Source of the DNA: Bin80 sp964291275
GTDB lineage: Bacteria; Bacteroidota; Rhodothermia; Rhodothermales; Bin80
Assembly: GCA_964291275.2 (NCBI GenBank)
Contig: OZ219800.1
Coordinates: 186,001-250,000, forward strand
Reading direction: 5' to 3'
DNA: 64,000 nucleotides
Part shown: in pieces, positions 34,256 to 43,502 of the stretch
Layout of the letters: each line of letters opens with the position of its first letter
Numbering within the stretch: position 1 is the first letter of the stretch
The notes under the pieces: generated by a model
Seen by the model: the letters and a program-made list of their open reading frames with translations, nothing else
Told to the model about the DNA's origin: nothing
The model's database searches: none
Program-made: the position numbers and the translations under genes

Positions 34256-34867
34256 ATGAGTCGAATAGTTAAACCAAAAACTGAACTGAGTGATCAGGAA
34301 ACACCAAGGCCTTCGTCTTCGACGTTTGCTCAGCTGAGCAGGCGTATTGCGAGGTCGGATCGTGATGCTTTTCGGGAGTTGTTCGAAGAACTACATCCAG
34401 CTTTGATCCGTTTTGCTTGGCGATATACAAGAGATGCAGATACTTCCCGAGATATTGTGCAGGACGCCTTCGTCAAGGTTTGGGAGAAAAGAGAAACCCT
34501 TGATCCCAATAAGTCGATCCTTGGGTTCATGTATACAGTGGTGCGTAACCGAGCACTCAATTTGTCCCGTGACTCGCACTATACGAACAGCGTAGATGCA
34601 GATGAGGTCGCTATTGAAAATGTACCAACCCCAGACGAACAGGCCGATTTTGGCATCTTGGAGAAAAAAATTCATGAGTGGATTGACAATCTGCCTAAAC
34701 GCCGGCGTGAAGCCTTCAAACTTAGCCGTTTCGAGGGACTTACACACGCAGAAATTGCTGAGGTCATGAACCTTACACCCAGGACAGTTAACACGCACGT
34801 TATGCTTGCCCTGCGAGATCTCCGGGGCAAGTTGAAAGCGTTCCGTAAAGACACCCAAGCTATATGA
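34256..34867 (+). CDS. RNA polymerase sigma factor, ECF subfamily
   Basis: A 203-residue ECF sigma factor. Region 2 (FRELFEELHPALIRFAWRYT ... DIVQDAFVKVWEKRE, about residues 38-85) contacts core polymerase and the -10 element. Region 4 (LPKRRREAFKLSRFEGLTHA, about 145-185) reads the -35 element. It is followed with a 4-base overlap by a FecR-type anti-sigma gene and then a TonB-dependent receptor with an STN domain, the classic cell-surface signalling arrangement. It probably drives its own receptor gene. ATG at 34256 is preferred to the GTG two codons upstream. Confidence 0.94.
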   Translation: MSRIVKPKTELSDQETPRPSSSTFAQLSRRIARSDRDAFRELFEELHPALIRFAWRYTRDADTSRDIVQDAFVKVWEKRETLDPNKSILGFMYTVVRNRALNLSRDSHYTNSVDADEVAIENVPTPDEQADFGILEKKIHEWIDNLPKRRREAFKLSRFEGLTHAEIAEVMNLTPRTVNTHVMLALRDLRGKLKAFRKDTQAI

Positions 34868-35820
34868 ACACTGAACCTTACCACTCTCCCCTACCTAGCG
34901 AGGTCCAATTCGAGTTGGATCACGCGGAAATTGCTGACACACTGGAAGCCTGGCAGCTTTCGGAATGGTATTGTTCGCAGGAACTTCCTCTCAGTGAGTT
35001 CCGGCAAATGGGCACAGGGATGTGGCCTGCGATAGAGGAAGCAACCCGCCCCCGCCTAACAAGAATCTTTACTTGGCAACACGCACCTCGCACGACTGCC
35101 GCAGTCGCTTTGGCTGCATGCATCGCCGTGATTTTGGCAGTTGGAATCACGCTCACACAACAACCTACTTCCGTAATTGCCCCATTCGGCGACCGAATCA
35201 CTCATGAGTTACCGGACGGAAGCTCAATCGTTCTCAATAGTGGCACACACATACAGTACAAGAAAAATTTTGGCAAAACATCCCGTGAACTTGTACTCCG
35301 CGAAGGAGAGATTTTCCTGAATGTGGTACCTAACTCTACTCCCTTCGTAGTCGAATCATTTGATGCACAAACAGAGGTACTGGGAACCTCCTTTAACGTG
35401 CGATCATGGCCCGACGAGATCGATGCAGCAACGCATGTGTCCGTTAATTCGGGACAGGTTAAGGTCATCCCGCTTACTGCATCCGAGTTAGCAGTTACCC
35501 TGACTGCAGGGCAGTCCGCTCAGGTGCGTCACGATGGCCAAGGACCTTTAGTGATGGAGCCCATGCAGGACCTGATGCAGTACACATGGGTGGATGGCGG
35601 TTTCAAGTTTTCCGGACAGCCCCTCGGCAATATTGTCGAAGAAATCGAACGACGCTACGACGTGGAGGTCACTATTGGGTCTCCAGCTCTCGAAATGTTG
35701 TCTATCGGCATTCTGAAAGAATCCCCGGAGAGCGCTGAGGAAATCATTCGAGACATTTGTGCGTTACACTGTGATTACCGCGCTGTCCCGGGTGGTTTTG
35801 CCCTTGAAGTCACGAAATAG
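34864..35820 (+). CDS. FecR-type anti-sigma factor
   Basis: A 318-residue single-pass inner-membrane regulator. The cytoplasmic N-terminal ~70 residues bind the sigma factor. A helix follows (VALAACIAVILAVGI, about 79-95). The periplasmic FecR domain then has DGSSIVLNSGTHIQYKKNFG and REGEIFLNVVPNSTPFVVES, and a C-terminal domain like DUF4974 (SIGILKESPESAEEIIRDIC). It transmits the receptor signal across the inner membrane. The start overlaps the sigma-factor stop (ATGA), supporting a coupled pair. Confidence 0.94.
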   Translation: MNTEPYHSPLPSEVQFELDHAEIADTLEAWQLSEWYCSQELPLSEFRQMGTGMWPAIEEATRPRLTRIFTWQHAPRTTAAVALAACIAVILAVGITLTQQPTSVIAPFGDRITHELPDGSSIVLNSGTHIQYKKNFGKTSRELVLREGEIFLNVVPNSTPFVVESFDAQTEVLGTSFNVRSWPDEIDAATHVSVNSGQVKVIPLTASELAVTLTAGQSAQVRHDGQGPLVMEPMQDLMQYTWVDGGFKFSGQPLGNIVEEIERRYDVEVTIGSPALEMLSIGILKESPESAEEIIRDICALHCDYRAVPGGFALEVTK

Positions 35821-35885
35821 GGAATCAGTACCCCTGGCCACGCGGACGTTGCTCTTTGGATAAGTAGCCCGTAGGCTCTGTTTTC

Positions 35886-38648
35886 GTGCACGCTGTAATT
35901 CGTTGGGTAGCTTGCTTAGCTGTTGTACTGATCGGAAGTGCATCGGTCTCGGTTGCACAATCCCACCTAAATCTACTTGATGCGATCGAACGATTCCAAG
36001 CTGCTTGGGGGGTCGATGTGTCCTATGCATCCAGTACACTAGATGGTCTAGTAACCGAGTGGGTTGGGCCCGTTGCAACCGACGCAGAATCCGATCTGGA
36101 GGTGCTCCTTCGAGGTTTAAGGGTGACTTTTCTTCGACCGTCCAGCGGCACATTTTTTCTTGAACCCCTGCCGGAAGAGATTTCTATACTCACCGGAATT
36201 GTCCATGCAAAAGAAACCGGTATTCCACTTCGAGACGCACATATATACCTTGTCGGAACACTAGAAGGCACAACATCCAACCGGGATGGACAATTTTCCC
36301 TGTCCACAACCCCACGCAGTTCTGCAAGAGTTGCTATAAGTCACGTCGGCTACCGTTCGGAGATTCGAGAGATTGAATTGCTTGCAGACTCCACCTTGTC
36401 GATTGAAATCTGGCTATCTGAATGGGTTATTCAGGAACGCATATTGGAAGTTATCTCCACTCCCCTGCCTAGCGAACTTCTCCTCGAAGTTAGCCCGTAT
36501 CCAGTCGAAATGGATACACGTGAGACCGAAGACCTGATACAAATAACTGATCTGGGAATGGCCGATTTATTTCGTAATCTGTACGATATAGTCGGGGTGG
36601 ATGTCGACCTAAGCACCGGTGATATTCATATACAAGGTGGGGCGCGCGGAGAACACCAGTTCCTACTTGATGGAGGTAAAATTTTTGAACCAATCCATTT
36701 GGGACTCTTTGGGGTCTTCAACCCTTTCGCTATAAGTCAGGTTACCGTCCATAAAGCCGGTTTTGATGTAACACTTGGGAGTTCTACGGCAGGGATCATT
36801 AATGCAGAGCATTCAATTGACGCAGTTAAGGCTATTGAAGTGCAAGTCGATCCAATTTCATTTAATGGCCGTATCGCCAGCAAAATGGAGCTTGGCTCAG
36901 CAGCTGTATCGGTAATGGGGGCATTCAGGAGCAGTATCTGGAATCGCTGGTGGAGCAATTTGCGCAGCGAAAGCATCGATCGTCTGCTCAAAGACTGGAA
37001 TCGCCCCGACGCATTTCTTATGCGTGCGAGTATTTATCCGCTCAAGCGTGTTTTTGAGCATGGCTATGACATACTTATCAGCAGACTCCAAGTCGTCCCG
37101 CAACCTCTATTGCCGGATATTTACTTCGATGACTTGCATGCTGTAACAACAGTTGCATTGGCCGGCAACAAAGAAGCCGGCTTCTCCTGGTATCAGGGAC
37201 ACAGCACACTCGAAGGCAAATTGCTATCCGCCGCAGCGGACAGTACTAGAAATGTCTCCCCCGATCGCCATGCGTGGGAGAATCAGAGCATGCGTATTTA
37301 CTGGGAACGGCGTCTTACAGACCGTTTTAGCTGGCGTACCTCGTGGCGCCGAGGTAATTACAAACTCTCTCATGATTACGGTGGACTTAACCGCCAGAAC
37401 AGCGTCCATGCGGCCTTCAACCTATATCGATACGATGCCATAAAAACCAGTGATCAAAACAGTCTCATGAACAATGATATTGGCGTATCAATTGATTACT
37501 CAAGTCCTCAGCTTCATGTGCAAGCAGGTTGGGATTTCTCACGGTCAAATCATCGCTTTAGCATCCAACATGTATTTCCCCGTGTTCTGGAACATGAACG
37601 CAAATCACGTACATCGTCCAGCTATGTACAGCAAACCTGGAGCCCCTGGCCATGGACAGAGCTAACAACAGGCCTCCGCCTTACATGGCTACAGGCCCAG
37701 GATCGATTTCATTTGGAGCCACGTGCTGCAATTCTATTTAAATCGCCGTACAGAGGAGGCTTCGGAGTGTCCCTCAGACTTGCAACCGGCGTCTATTATC
37801 AGTTCCTGAATCAGTTTGAGATCGCCACTATCAGCCCCAGTACGATTGTCCCGTCAACCCGCTTTTGGCTTCCCATAGACGAAACCAACCGCGCGCCTCT
37901 TGCCTACCACTACAGTGTTGATATGGCAGCACAGCTGTGGACTTATTGGCGGTTTGGGCTTGAATACTACTACAAGGAACAGCGCCGACTTTATAGAATT
38001 GATTATCCGTTGCTCTGGCGCCAGGAGACGGATTCCCCCCCGATCACCACCATCAATGAGTTTGTGACAAACACCCATGGTTTTGCGTTCGGAACTGCGG
38101 CTGAACTACTCCGGAACGGTGAGAAGTTTGATCTCGAACTACGCTACGAGTACAGTGGATCAAAACGGGAGTATACATTTCGCAACGATAAGCCGGTGTT
38201 ATTGCCTGTTCCCTGGAATATCCCCCGACAGTTCCAGACCAAAATAGTCGTGCGACCAATCCCGGCGTTAGAAGGAACCGTACGTTGGCGAGGCGCATGG
38301 GGACGAAAATGGGGATTCCAACAGACTTACTATGATCTCCTGGGATCAAGTACCGATTATATTGCAAATTTTGACGGTTATTCCTTCACAGATCCTACAG
38401 CACCTGGGCATGAACTTGCCCCATTCAGTCAATTTGACCTTGCATTGGCTGTGCTTATTCGAGATAGAGCTGGCGATAGTACATTACAGCTGCAGCTTGA
38501 TGTACTCAATGCCTTTGATCGTATGAACCCCGCATATCGATACTTGCGAGAACAGAATGAATTTGAAGACGAGAATCAGAATCTGACTGACGAAATAAGC
38601 CACTTGCTGCGTCGCACTTTCACAGTATCTGCCCAGCTACGCTGGTAG
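35886..38648 (+). CDS. TonB-dependent outer-membrane receptor with STN signalling domain
   Basis: A 920-residue receptor. A signal peptide (residues 1-24, ending VSVAQ) is followed by an STN domain (about 28-100, VDVSYASSTLDGLVTEW) that senses for FecR. Next come a carboxypeptidase-regulatory-like beta sandwich (about 108-190, VHAKETGIPLRDAHIYL), the plug (about 205-310, LLDGGKIFEPIHLGLFGV) and a 22-strand-type barrel ending in the aromatic residue of AQLRW. It imports a siderophore or other large substrate using TonB-ExbB-ExbD energy; the ligand is unknown. The GTG start at 35886 immediately precedes the signal peptide. Probably regulated by the adjacent sigma/FecR pair. Confidence 0.93.
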   Translation: MHAVIRWVACLAVVLIGSASVSVAQSHLNLLDAIERFQAAWGVDVSYASSTLDGLVTEWVGPVATDAESDLEVLLRGLRVTFLRPSSGTFFLEPLPEEISILTGIVHAKETGIPLRDAHIYLVGTLEGTTSNRDGQFSLSTTPRSSARVAISHVGYRSEIREIELLADSTLSIEIWLSEWVIQERILEVISTPLPSELLLEVSPYPVEMDTRETEDLIQITDLGMADLFRNLYDIVGVDVDLSTGDIHIQGGARGEHQFLLDGGKIFEPIHLGLFGVFNPFAISQVTVHKAGFDVTLGSSTAGIINAEHSIDAVKAIEVQVDPISFNGRIASKMELGSAAVSVMGAFRSSIWNRWWSNLRSESIDRLLKDWNRPDAFLMRASIYPLKRVFEHGYDILISRLQVVPQPLLPDIYFDDLHAVTTVALAGNKEAGFSWYQGHSTLEGKLLSAAADSTRNVSPDRHAWENQSMRIYWERRLTDRFSWRTSWRRGNYKLSHDYGGLNRQNSVHAAFNLYRYDAIKTSDQNSLMNNDIGVSIDYSSPQLHVQAGWDFSRSNHRFSIQHVFPRVLEHERKSRTSSSYVQQTWSPWPWTELTTGLRLTWLQAQDRFHLEPRAAILFKSPYRGGFGVSLRLATGVYYQFLNQFEIATISPSTIVPSTRFWLPIDETNRAPLAYHYSVDMAAQLWTYWRFGLEYYYKEQRRLYRIDYPLLWRQETDSPPITTINEFVTNTHGFAFGTAAELLRNGEKFDLELRYEYSGSKREYTFRNDKPVLLPVPWNIPRQFQTKIVVRPIPALEGTVRWRGAWGRKWGFQQTYYDLLGSSTDYIANFDGYSFTDPTAPGHELAPFSQFDLALAVLIRDRAGDSTLQLQLDVLNAFDRMNPAYRYLREQNEFEDENQNLTDEISHLLRRTFTVSAQLRW

Positions 38649-38654
38649 ACTAGG

Positions 38655-39137
38655 CTACGCGGTATCCAGCCGCGCAAAGAATCGACGACGATCCATTGCA
38701 ACAATACGAATATTACTCCCTACGGCGATGAACTCGCCCTCGGTGGCCACTTCGATCCTTTCGCCGTTAATCTCTACAATGCCCGTCGGCCGAAGCGGTG
38801 TAACGGCTACTCCCGTTTTTCCCAGGTAACGGGCACGCTTATCTTTCCTGCGGGTAACTTCATCAACTTCCGTCTTGAGTGTGGTTGAGAGGATAAACCT
38901 ATCCCATGCCCCTGAACGCCAAAGCAGAATGAACAACAGCACCCCGCTACTAAGCGTTCCTGCCAAGGCTATCGTTCCACCCAGTAAACCAGACTCACTG
39001 TATGCGTACCCTATCGCAAATACAATGAGAAGGGCACCCAGTACACCAATCACATTGAACCCTGGGATCAAATAGACCTCCACGGTAATCAGCAGGAGCC
39101 CTGCCAAAATGCACAGAATGGGAATTAAAGTTTCCAC
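38655..39137 (-). CDS. NfeD-family short membrane protein
   Basis: A 160-residue protein. Three to four membrane helices (about 5-25, 28-45 and 55-75) are followed by a soluble C-terminal OB-fold NfeD domain (LGKTGVAVTPLRPTGIVEIN ... IRIVAMDRRRFFARL). NfeD OB domains work with SPFH/stomatin proteins in membrane microdomains or with the NfeD protease. It is 2 bp downstream of the long NfeD gene, so the two act together. Its stop lies 6 bp from the convergent receptor gene stop. Confidence 0.88.
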   Translation of the reverse strand: METLIPILCILAGLLLITVEVYLIPGFNVIGVLGALLIVFAIGYAYSESGLLGGTIALAGTLSSGVLLFILLWRSGAWDRFILSTTLKTEVDEVTRRKDKRARYLGKTGVAVTPLRPTGIVEINGERIEVATEGEFIAVGSNIRIVAMDRRRFFARLDTA

Positions 39138-39139
39138 AC

Positions 39140-40507
39140 TTAGGACTCGTGAGTTCTAACTTCGACGCGGTTTCCGCGCACATTAACCACTCGGACCTGT
39201 ACGTCTTGATCAATATACTCGCCAGCCGTAATCACATCAACACGCTCTTGGTCGATTAGCATCGCACCAGACGGTCTAAGGGCTGTGAGCGTCTGCCCTA
39301 CCTTGCCTATGTATTCCGAATGCGTAACAGCAGTCGTGTAACCCTCACTACTCTTGAGCTCGGGTTGCAACACAAAAGGGTTTGAAGTAGCGGTTTGCGT
39401 GAGCGTACGGCCCATCATAACTACACCAATAACTAGAAGCACCAGTGTTATTGCCACAGTGTAGACACTGGGCATTATATCCATAATTGGAGGAAATGAA
39501 AGACCCACATTACCTACTAGCGAGGCAACGAGAGCAAATAAAATCAACATCAAGCCGGATATCCCGGCAACCCCAAATCCCGGGAGTATAAATAACTCAA
39601 CCAGTATCAACCCAACTCCTAATGCAAAAAGCAGTATTTCCCATATCTCGACCAAGCCCAACAGGTAATGAGGAGCAAAGAAGAGAGCAATTCCAAGCAG
39701 TGCGATCGCCCCTGGAAATCCCACCCCAGGCGTCTGCAACTCAAAATACAGTCCCCCCAGCATCATGAGCATAAGGATGGACTGAACTACGGGAGACCCC
39801 AAAAATCTGAGTACACGCTCTGCGCCAGTTTCTCGATGCGCCACCAGCATGGGGGTATCTAATCCGTACGCCGAAACTAGCTCATCAACTGACTCAAGTA
39901 TCCGATCAGCTACGCCGAGTTCAAATGCTTCCTCTGCACTCAGAGTCAATACTTTACCCTCTTCGGATATCCCTTCCACTTCCAGAGACGGATCCACCAT
40001 AGATTCAGCAATCTTGGGATCCCGGTCGTTTGCCTCCGCAGTGGCTCGCATGAGACCACGCATATAGCTCTGATACTTGTCTGGGGCAGCCTCTCCGCCC
40101 ACTCCCTCCACTACTGTAGCCGCCCCGATTGAAGCGCCTGGTACCATTACAATGCGATCCGCAGCATAGGAGATCAATGCCCCGGCTGAAGCTGCATTTT
40201 TATCAATGAAAGCAACTGTGGGCATTTCTGCATTCAGCAGCGTCTTGCGGATTTTGTCCGCAGCATCTACAAGTCCCCCAAATGTATCAATCTCGAAGAC
40301 CGTAAGCGTTGCCCCTTGATTGGTTGCATCTTCGACAGCTCGGTCAATATAGCGAGCCAAGCCATTATCGATCATGCCGTTGACCGGCACTACGAATACA
40401 GGGCCTCCCCCGATGTCTGGATTCAACTCCAGTGGCTTGGGTGCACGTACCTGAGCAAGCACGGAAGGCGCCAACAGGGGTAGTAAGAACAATAGTAACT
40501 TATTCAC
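39140..40507 (-). CDS. NfeD-type membrane-bound ClpP-class serine protease
   Basis: A 455-residue protein with a signal peptide (LLLFLLPLLAPSVLAQV) and a ClpP-like protease domain of about 200 residues. The oxyanion segment is IDTFGGLVDAADKIR and the nucleophile Ser lies in KNAASAGALISYAADRIVM; a Lys provides the dyad. Four to five membrane helices (about 230-350) and a C-terminal NfeD OB domain (TALRPSGAMLIDQERVDV) follow. In archaea, relatives cut stomatin C-termini. No stomatin gene is adjacent; the partner here is the short NfeD gene. Confidence 0.92.
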   Translation of the reverse strand: MNKLLLFLLPLLAPSVLAQVRAPKPLELNPDIGGGPVFVVPVNGMIDNGLARYIDRAVEDATNQGATLTVFEIDTFGGLVDAADKIRKTLLNAEMPTVAFIDKNAASAGALISYAADRIVMVPGASIGAATVVEGVGGEAAPDKYQSYMRGLMRATAEANDRDPKIAESMVDPSLEVEGISEEGKVLTLSAEEAFELGVADRILESVDELVSAYGLDTPMLVAHRETGAERVLRFLGSPVVQSILMLMMLGGLYFELQTPGVGFPGAIALLGIALFFAPHYLLGLVEIWEILLFALGVGLILVELFILPGFGVAGISGLMLILFALVASLVGNVGLSFPPIMDIMPSVYTVAITLVLLVIGVVMMGRTLTQTATSNPFVLQPELKSSEGYTTAVTHSEYIGKVGQTLTALRPSGAMLIDQERVDVITAGEYIDQDVQVRVVNVRGNRVEVRTHES

Positions 40508-40552
40508 TTTATTTCGGCCTTGTCCGATAACACTGACTTAATACTATCATCT

Positions 40553-41182
40553 TTACGCCTCATCCGGTCTTAAGGATTCATTATTGGAGTCAACAAGCGC
40601 AACTGACAACTGATAGATCACGTGTTTACGTATGAATCGCGGCTGCTTGAAATGTCCTCGCATAAAGACTTGAAAGTCTGAGCTAGTCCAAAAGTTTACG
40701 TGACCCGGATCGTCACTAAAGCGTATCGCCCGGGATAGGTCGTTGATGCATTTGAAGTAAGGCTCACGAGGCACTGTGATGACGACAAAGCGCCTTGCAA
40801 CACGCTTAAGTTCTGCCACAGCAGCCTCAACGTCCTCCACGTGCTCAAGGACCTGACTACAAACCACCGTATCAAATGAGTTATCCGAAAAAGGAAGTGA
40901 ATACAGACTCGCTACCTGATAAGTAGCAACTTCCCCGAAATTCTTCTTCGCAAATTCGATTGCCTGGGGTTGTACATCTACTCCAGTGATGCTCATTGAG
41001 CCATTACGTGTTGCAAGGTAATAGCTTACAAAACCCTCTCCACATCCCGCATCCAACACTGTTTTTGGGTTCGTACTTTCTACGAGCTGATAGAGCACCT
41101 CCATCACACTTCGCACGTGCCAACGCGAAATTGGATCTTTGCGTGAATGCTTTTGTTTATTTGAGCGATTGTACTCGGCCAT
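40553..41182 (-). CDS. Class I SAM-dependent methyltransferase
   Basis: A 209-residue methyltransferase with motif I VLDAGCGEGFVSYYLA (about 40-55), the acidic ribose-binding residue in ITGVDVQ, and motif IV/post-I FDTVVCSQVLEHVEDVEAA. This is the UbiE/Methyltransf_11 type. The substrate cannot be told from sequence. It sits 6 bp downstream of an L,D-transpeptidase gene in a minus-strand cluster with fabI, so an envelope or lipid-related substrate is possible but only inferred. Confidence 0.88.
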   Translation of the reverse strand: MAEYNRSNKQKHSRKDPISRWHVRSVMEVLYQLVESTNPKTVLDAGCGEGFVSYYLATRNGSMSITGVDVQPQAIEFAKKNFGEVATYQVASLYSLPFSDNSFDTVVCSQVLEHVEDVEAAVAELKRVARRFVVITVPREPYFKCINDLSRAIRFSDDPGHVNFWTSSDFQVFMRGHFKQPRFIRKHVIYQLSVALVDSNNESLRPDEA

Positions 41183-41188
41183 AACGAG

Positions 41189-41947
41189 CTATTTCTCTAT
41201 TACGACTGGTGTACCTTCCTCCACGTAGGTCCACATAAAATCCATGTCCTCATCACGAACCGCTACACATCCCTGTGTCCAGTTCGAGGATAAGCCTGTA
41301 CCATGGCCGTGAATTTCGATCATTCCACCGAGAGTGGTTCCCATGGGAGGTGCTGTTCCTCTTTTTTCAGCCTGCATGATAATATCGAATTGTCGGTGAT
41401 TGATCAAACCATCACGCAGTCCCCTTGCGGCGTCCTCTGCATTGGGGTAATTAAGCAGAAAAGCTCTATGAAATTTACTGTACGGGTTTTTTCGCACAAC
41501 GTAGAACGCCCCTTCCGGTGTCCGCCAATGATCGGGGTTACCCTCCGTTCCCAAAATCTCCTTGTCTGAATAAGCATTATAACCGAAGTCTGCCCTGAAC
41601 TCACTTATTACCTCCAAGCCACGATGAAGCGTCACGAGTTTGCGGCGTTTTGACACGAGAATCCAAATATTCGATATTTCGTCCTTACTCACGTACCCCG
41701 TAGCACCATCCATCGTGCGTACACGCATGACGGAGCCTTCAAGTGCGAGCAATTTGATTGGCTCCCTGAAATCAAGTCGCACATAGGGCTTCGATCGTTC
41801 GGTATCCCGATACAAGCTCGCTTTGCGGCTGGTCACATAGTAGAGGCTCTCTGCATTCAACTCCTTGCTTGTAGGTGCCTGTAAGGCATACGAATCAAGA
41901 TGTACGAGGCAGAACATGGCTGCCGCACAAAGCAATGAGTACCGCAT
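41189..41947 (-). CDS. L,D-transpeptidase (YkuD domain), secreted
   Basis: A 252-residue secreted protein. A signal peptide (MRYSLLCAAAMFCLVHL) is followed by an SH3-like segment (SLYRDTERSKPYVRLDFREP ... MDGATGYVSKDEI). The YkuD catalytic domain comes next, with the active-site His in IEIHGHGTG and Cys in WTQGCVAVRDEDMD. It forms 3-3 peptidoglycan cross-links or attaches proteins to peptidoglycan. The ATG at 41947 begins the signal peptide directly; an upstream TTG would add a non-signal stretch. The gene is between fabI and a methyltransferase, all on one strand. Confidence 0.9.
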   Translation of the reverse strand: MRYSLLCAAAMFCLVHLDSYALQAPTSKELNAESLYYVTSRKASLYRDTERSKPYVRLDFREPIKLLALEGSVMRVRTMDGATGYVSKDEISNIWILVSKRRKLVTLHRGLEVISEFRADFGYNAYSDKEILGTEGNPDHWRTPEGAFYVVRKNPYSKFHRAFLLNYPNAEDAARGLRDGLINHRQFDIIMQAEKRGTAPPMGTTLGGMIEIHGHGTGLSSNWTQGCVAVRDEDMDFMWTYVEEGTPVVIEK

Positions 41948-41989
41948 ACACAAACTTGCTAAAGGACTGATCTGCAGCACCAAACCCCA

Positions 41990-42820
41990 CTACTGCTTTT
42001 TGACGTCCAGTATCTGCATCATGGGTTCAACCATTGCATGTGCAATGCCCATACCGCTGAAACCTCCGTCGTTGTACAATGTCTGCATTGTGACCATACG
42101 TGTCAGGTCACTTAGAAGCGTCACCGCATAATCTCCACAGCTGGCTGCATCCGCGTTGCCCAATGGAGACATTCGATCACCAAACTCGAACATAGCATCA
42201 AAGCCGGATATCCCCTGTCCCGCTGTCGTACGCGTTGGGCTCTGAGAAATGGCATTAATTCGAATATTTTGCTCACCTAGCCTGGATCCCCAAGTTCGTA
42301 CGATGCTTTCGAGTAACGCCTTAGCATCGCCCATTTCGGAGTAATGCGAGAATGACCGTTGCGCCCCAATATAGGAAAGCGTCAGGATCGCCCCCCCGCT
42401 CCTCAGGGCTTCGGTCTGCATTGCATGCTTAATGATTCGATGTAGACTGATCGCGGAAATATCCAAGGTCTTGGCGTACCAGTCGTAGTTCAGGTTTTCG
42501 TACGGCCGGCGCTTACGTACGTTTACCCCCATACCGATTGCATGAACGATAAAATCTATCTGACCATAGTGCTCCTTGAGCTCGTGAAACAACGCAAGTA
42601 GGTCCTGATCTTTCGTAGCATCCGCCCAGATTACTGGGCTATTAACCTGTTTAGCCAGTCCTTCCAGTGTTCCAAGCCGTTTTGCAACCGGAGCATTGGA
42701 GAGTGCGAACTGCGCTCCTTCCCGGTACGCAGACTGAGCTATTGCCCAGGCAATACTGCTCTCATTCAGAGCGCCAAAGATGACCCCGGTCTTGCCGGTC
42801 AATAATCCAGAACGTTCCAT
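41990..42820 (-). CDS. fabI: Enoyl-[acyl-carrier-protein] reductase (NADH)
   Basis: A 276-residue short-chain dehydrogenase-type enzyme. The cofactor loop is GALNESSIAWAIAQ, the SYIGAQRSFSHYSEMGDAK segment supplies the catalytic Tyr-x6-Lys pair (Y...K as YSEMGDAK), and RINAISQSPTRTTAGQGISGF is the substrate-binding loop. It performs the last reduction in each fatty-acid elongation cycle. Length and motifs match FabI of Gram-negative bacteria, and an accD gene elsewhere in the window belongs to the same pathway. Confidence 0.96.
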   Translation of the reverse strand: MERSGLLTGKTGVIFGALNESSIAWAIAQSAYREGAQFALSNAPVAKRLGTLEGLAKQVNSPVIWADATKDQDLLALFHELKEHYGQIDFIVHAIGMGVNVRKRRPYENLNYDWYAKTLDISAISLHRIIKHAMQTEALRSGGAILTLSYIGAQRSFSHYSEMGDAKALLESIVRTWGSRLGEQNIRINAISQSPTRTTAGQGISGFDAMFEFGDRMSPLGNADAASCGDYAVTLLSDLTRMVTMQTLYNDGGFSGMGIAHAMVEPMMQILDVKKQ

Positions 42821-43502
42821 TTTTGATTAGTTCTTGTACCCCAAAATACAACGCTTACTCCTTATTTCTGACCCGTCAGTGTGTATTCAGGAGCTTTGAT
42901 CGGAGTCGGAATGCAGTCTGACTCCCATACTGCCCTGTCGTCTGTCTGTATGCGCGTGCAGCATAGAGATTTTGATTTCGGCACCTACACCTCCTCGCCA
43001 GGGTAGTGTCTTAATGCACCTGCAGAAAGCCGTTTGAGTAGAAATTGGTGATGAGTGAGACTGATTGAGATTCGCGGAAGTTTTCGTAAATAACCGACTA
43101 TGCAGCCGGATTGTGCTGCGTCGATGCATGATATGGATAGGGCATGATTTGGATCCCAGGGAGATAGCCTCAAAATCAATTATTTCTACTGTTATTCGAG
43201 ACGCTTTGGAAAATACTGGATCTTTACACATTGCCCTCACACTATGAAACTATTGCATTGAAATAGTGCTTTGGTAAGACCGTTGAAGGATAGGAAAAAA
43301 TGATTGGAAGATGAGAGATCAGATCGCATACAAGAGCGAAAATCGCCTTACTGGTTCAGCTCTCGGCAAGACCAAATATGTCCTTGTTGATCCGGGTTCA
43401 GAAAAAATTCTTGGAAGGTAAAATCGGCAACGTGAATGACCAATCTGAGGCAGGACTGTCTCGGACGCTCTGCTGGCACAGCACCGCAGGTGCGTACATT
43501 AG
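42821..43502. other. Intergenic region left of ISL3-type element
   Basis: About 680 bp with no recognisable gene. A 36-codon frame at 43311-43421 (plus strand, starting MRDQIAYKSENRL) has protein-like composition but no known relatives that I can name, and may be a remnant. A 117-codon minus-strand frame (42887-43240) has Ser/His/Arg-rich, shadow-like composition. The fabI promoter should lie just right of 42820. Confidence 0.45.

Noticed and set aside
42887..43240. 117-codon minus-strand frame upstream of fabI
   Set aside because: No recognisable motif and an unlikely composition. Kept only as a note in the intergenic entry.
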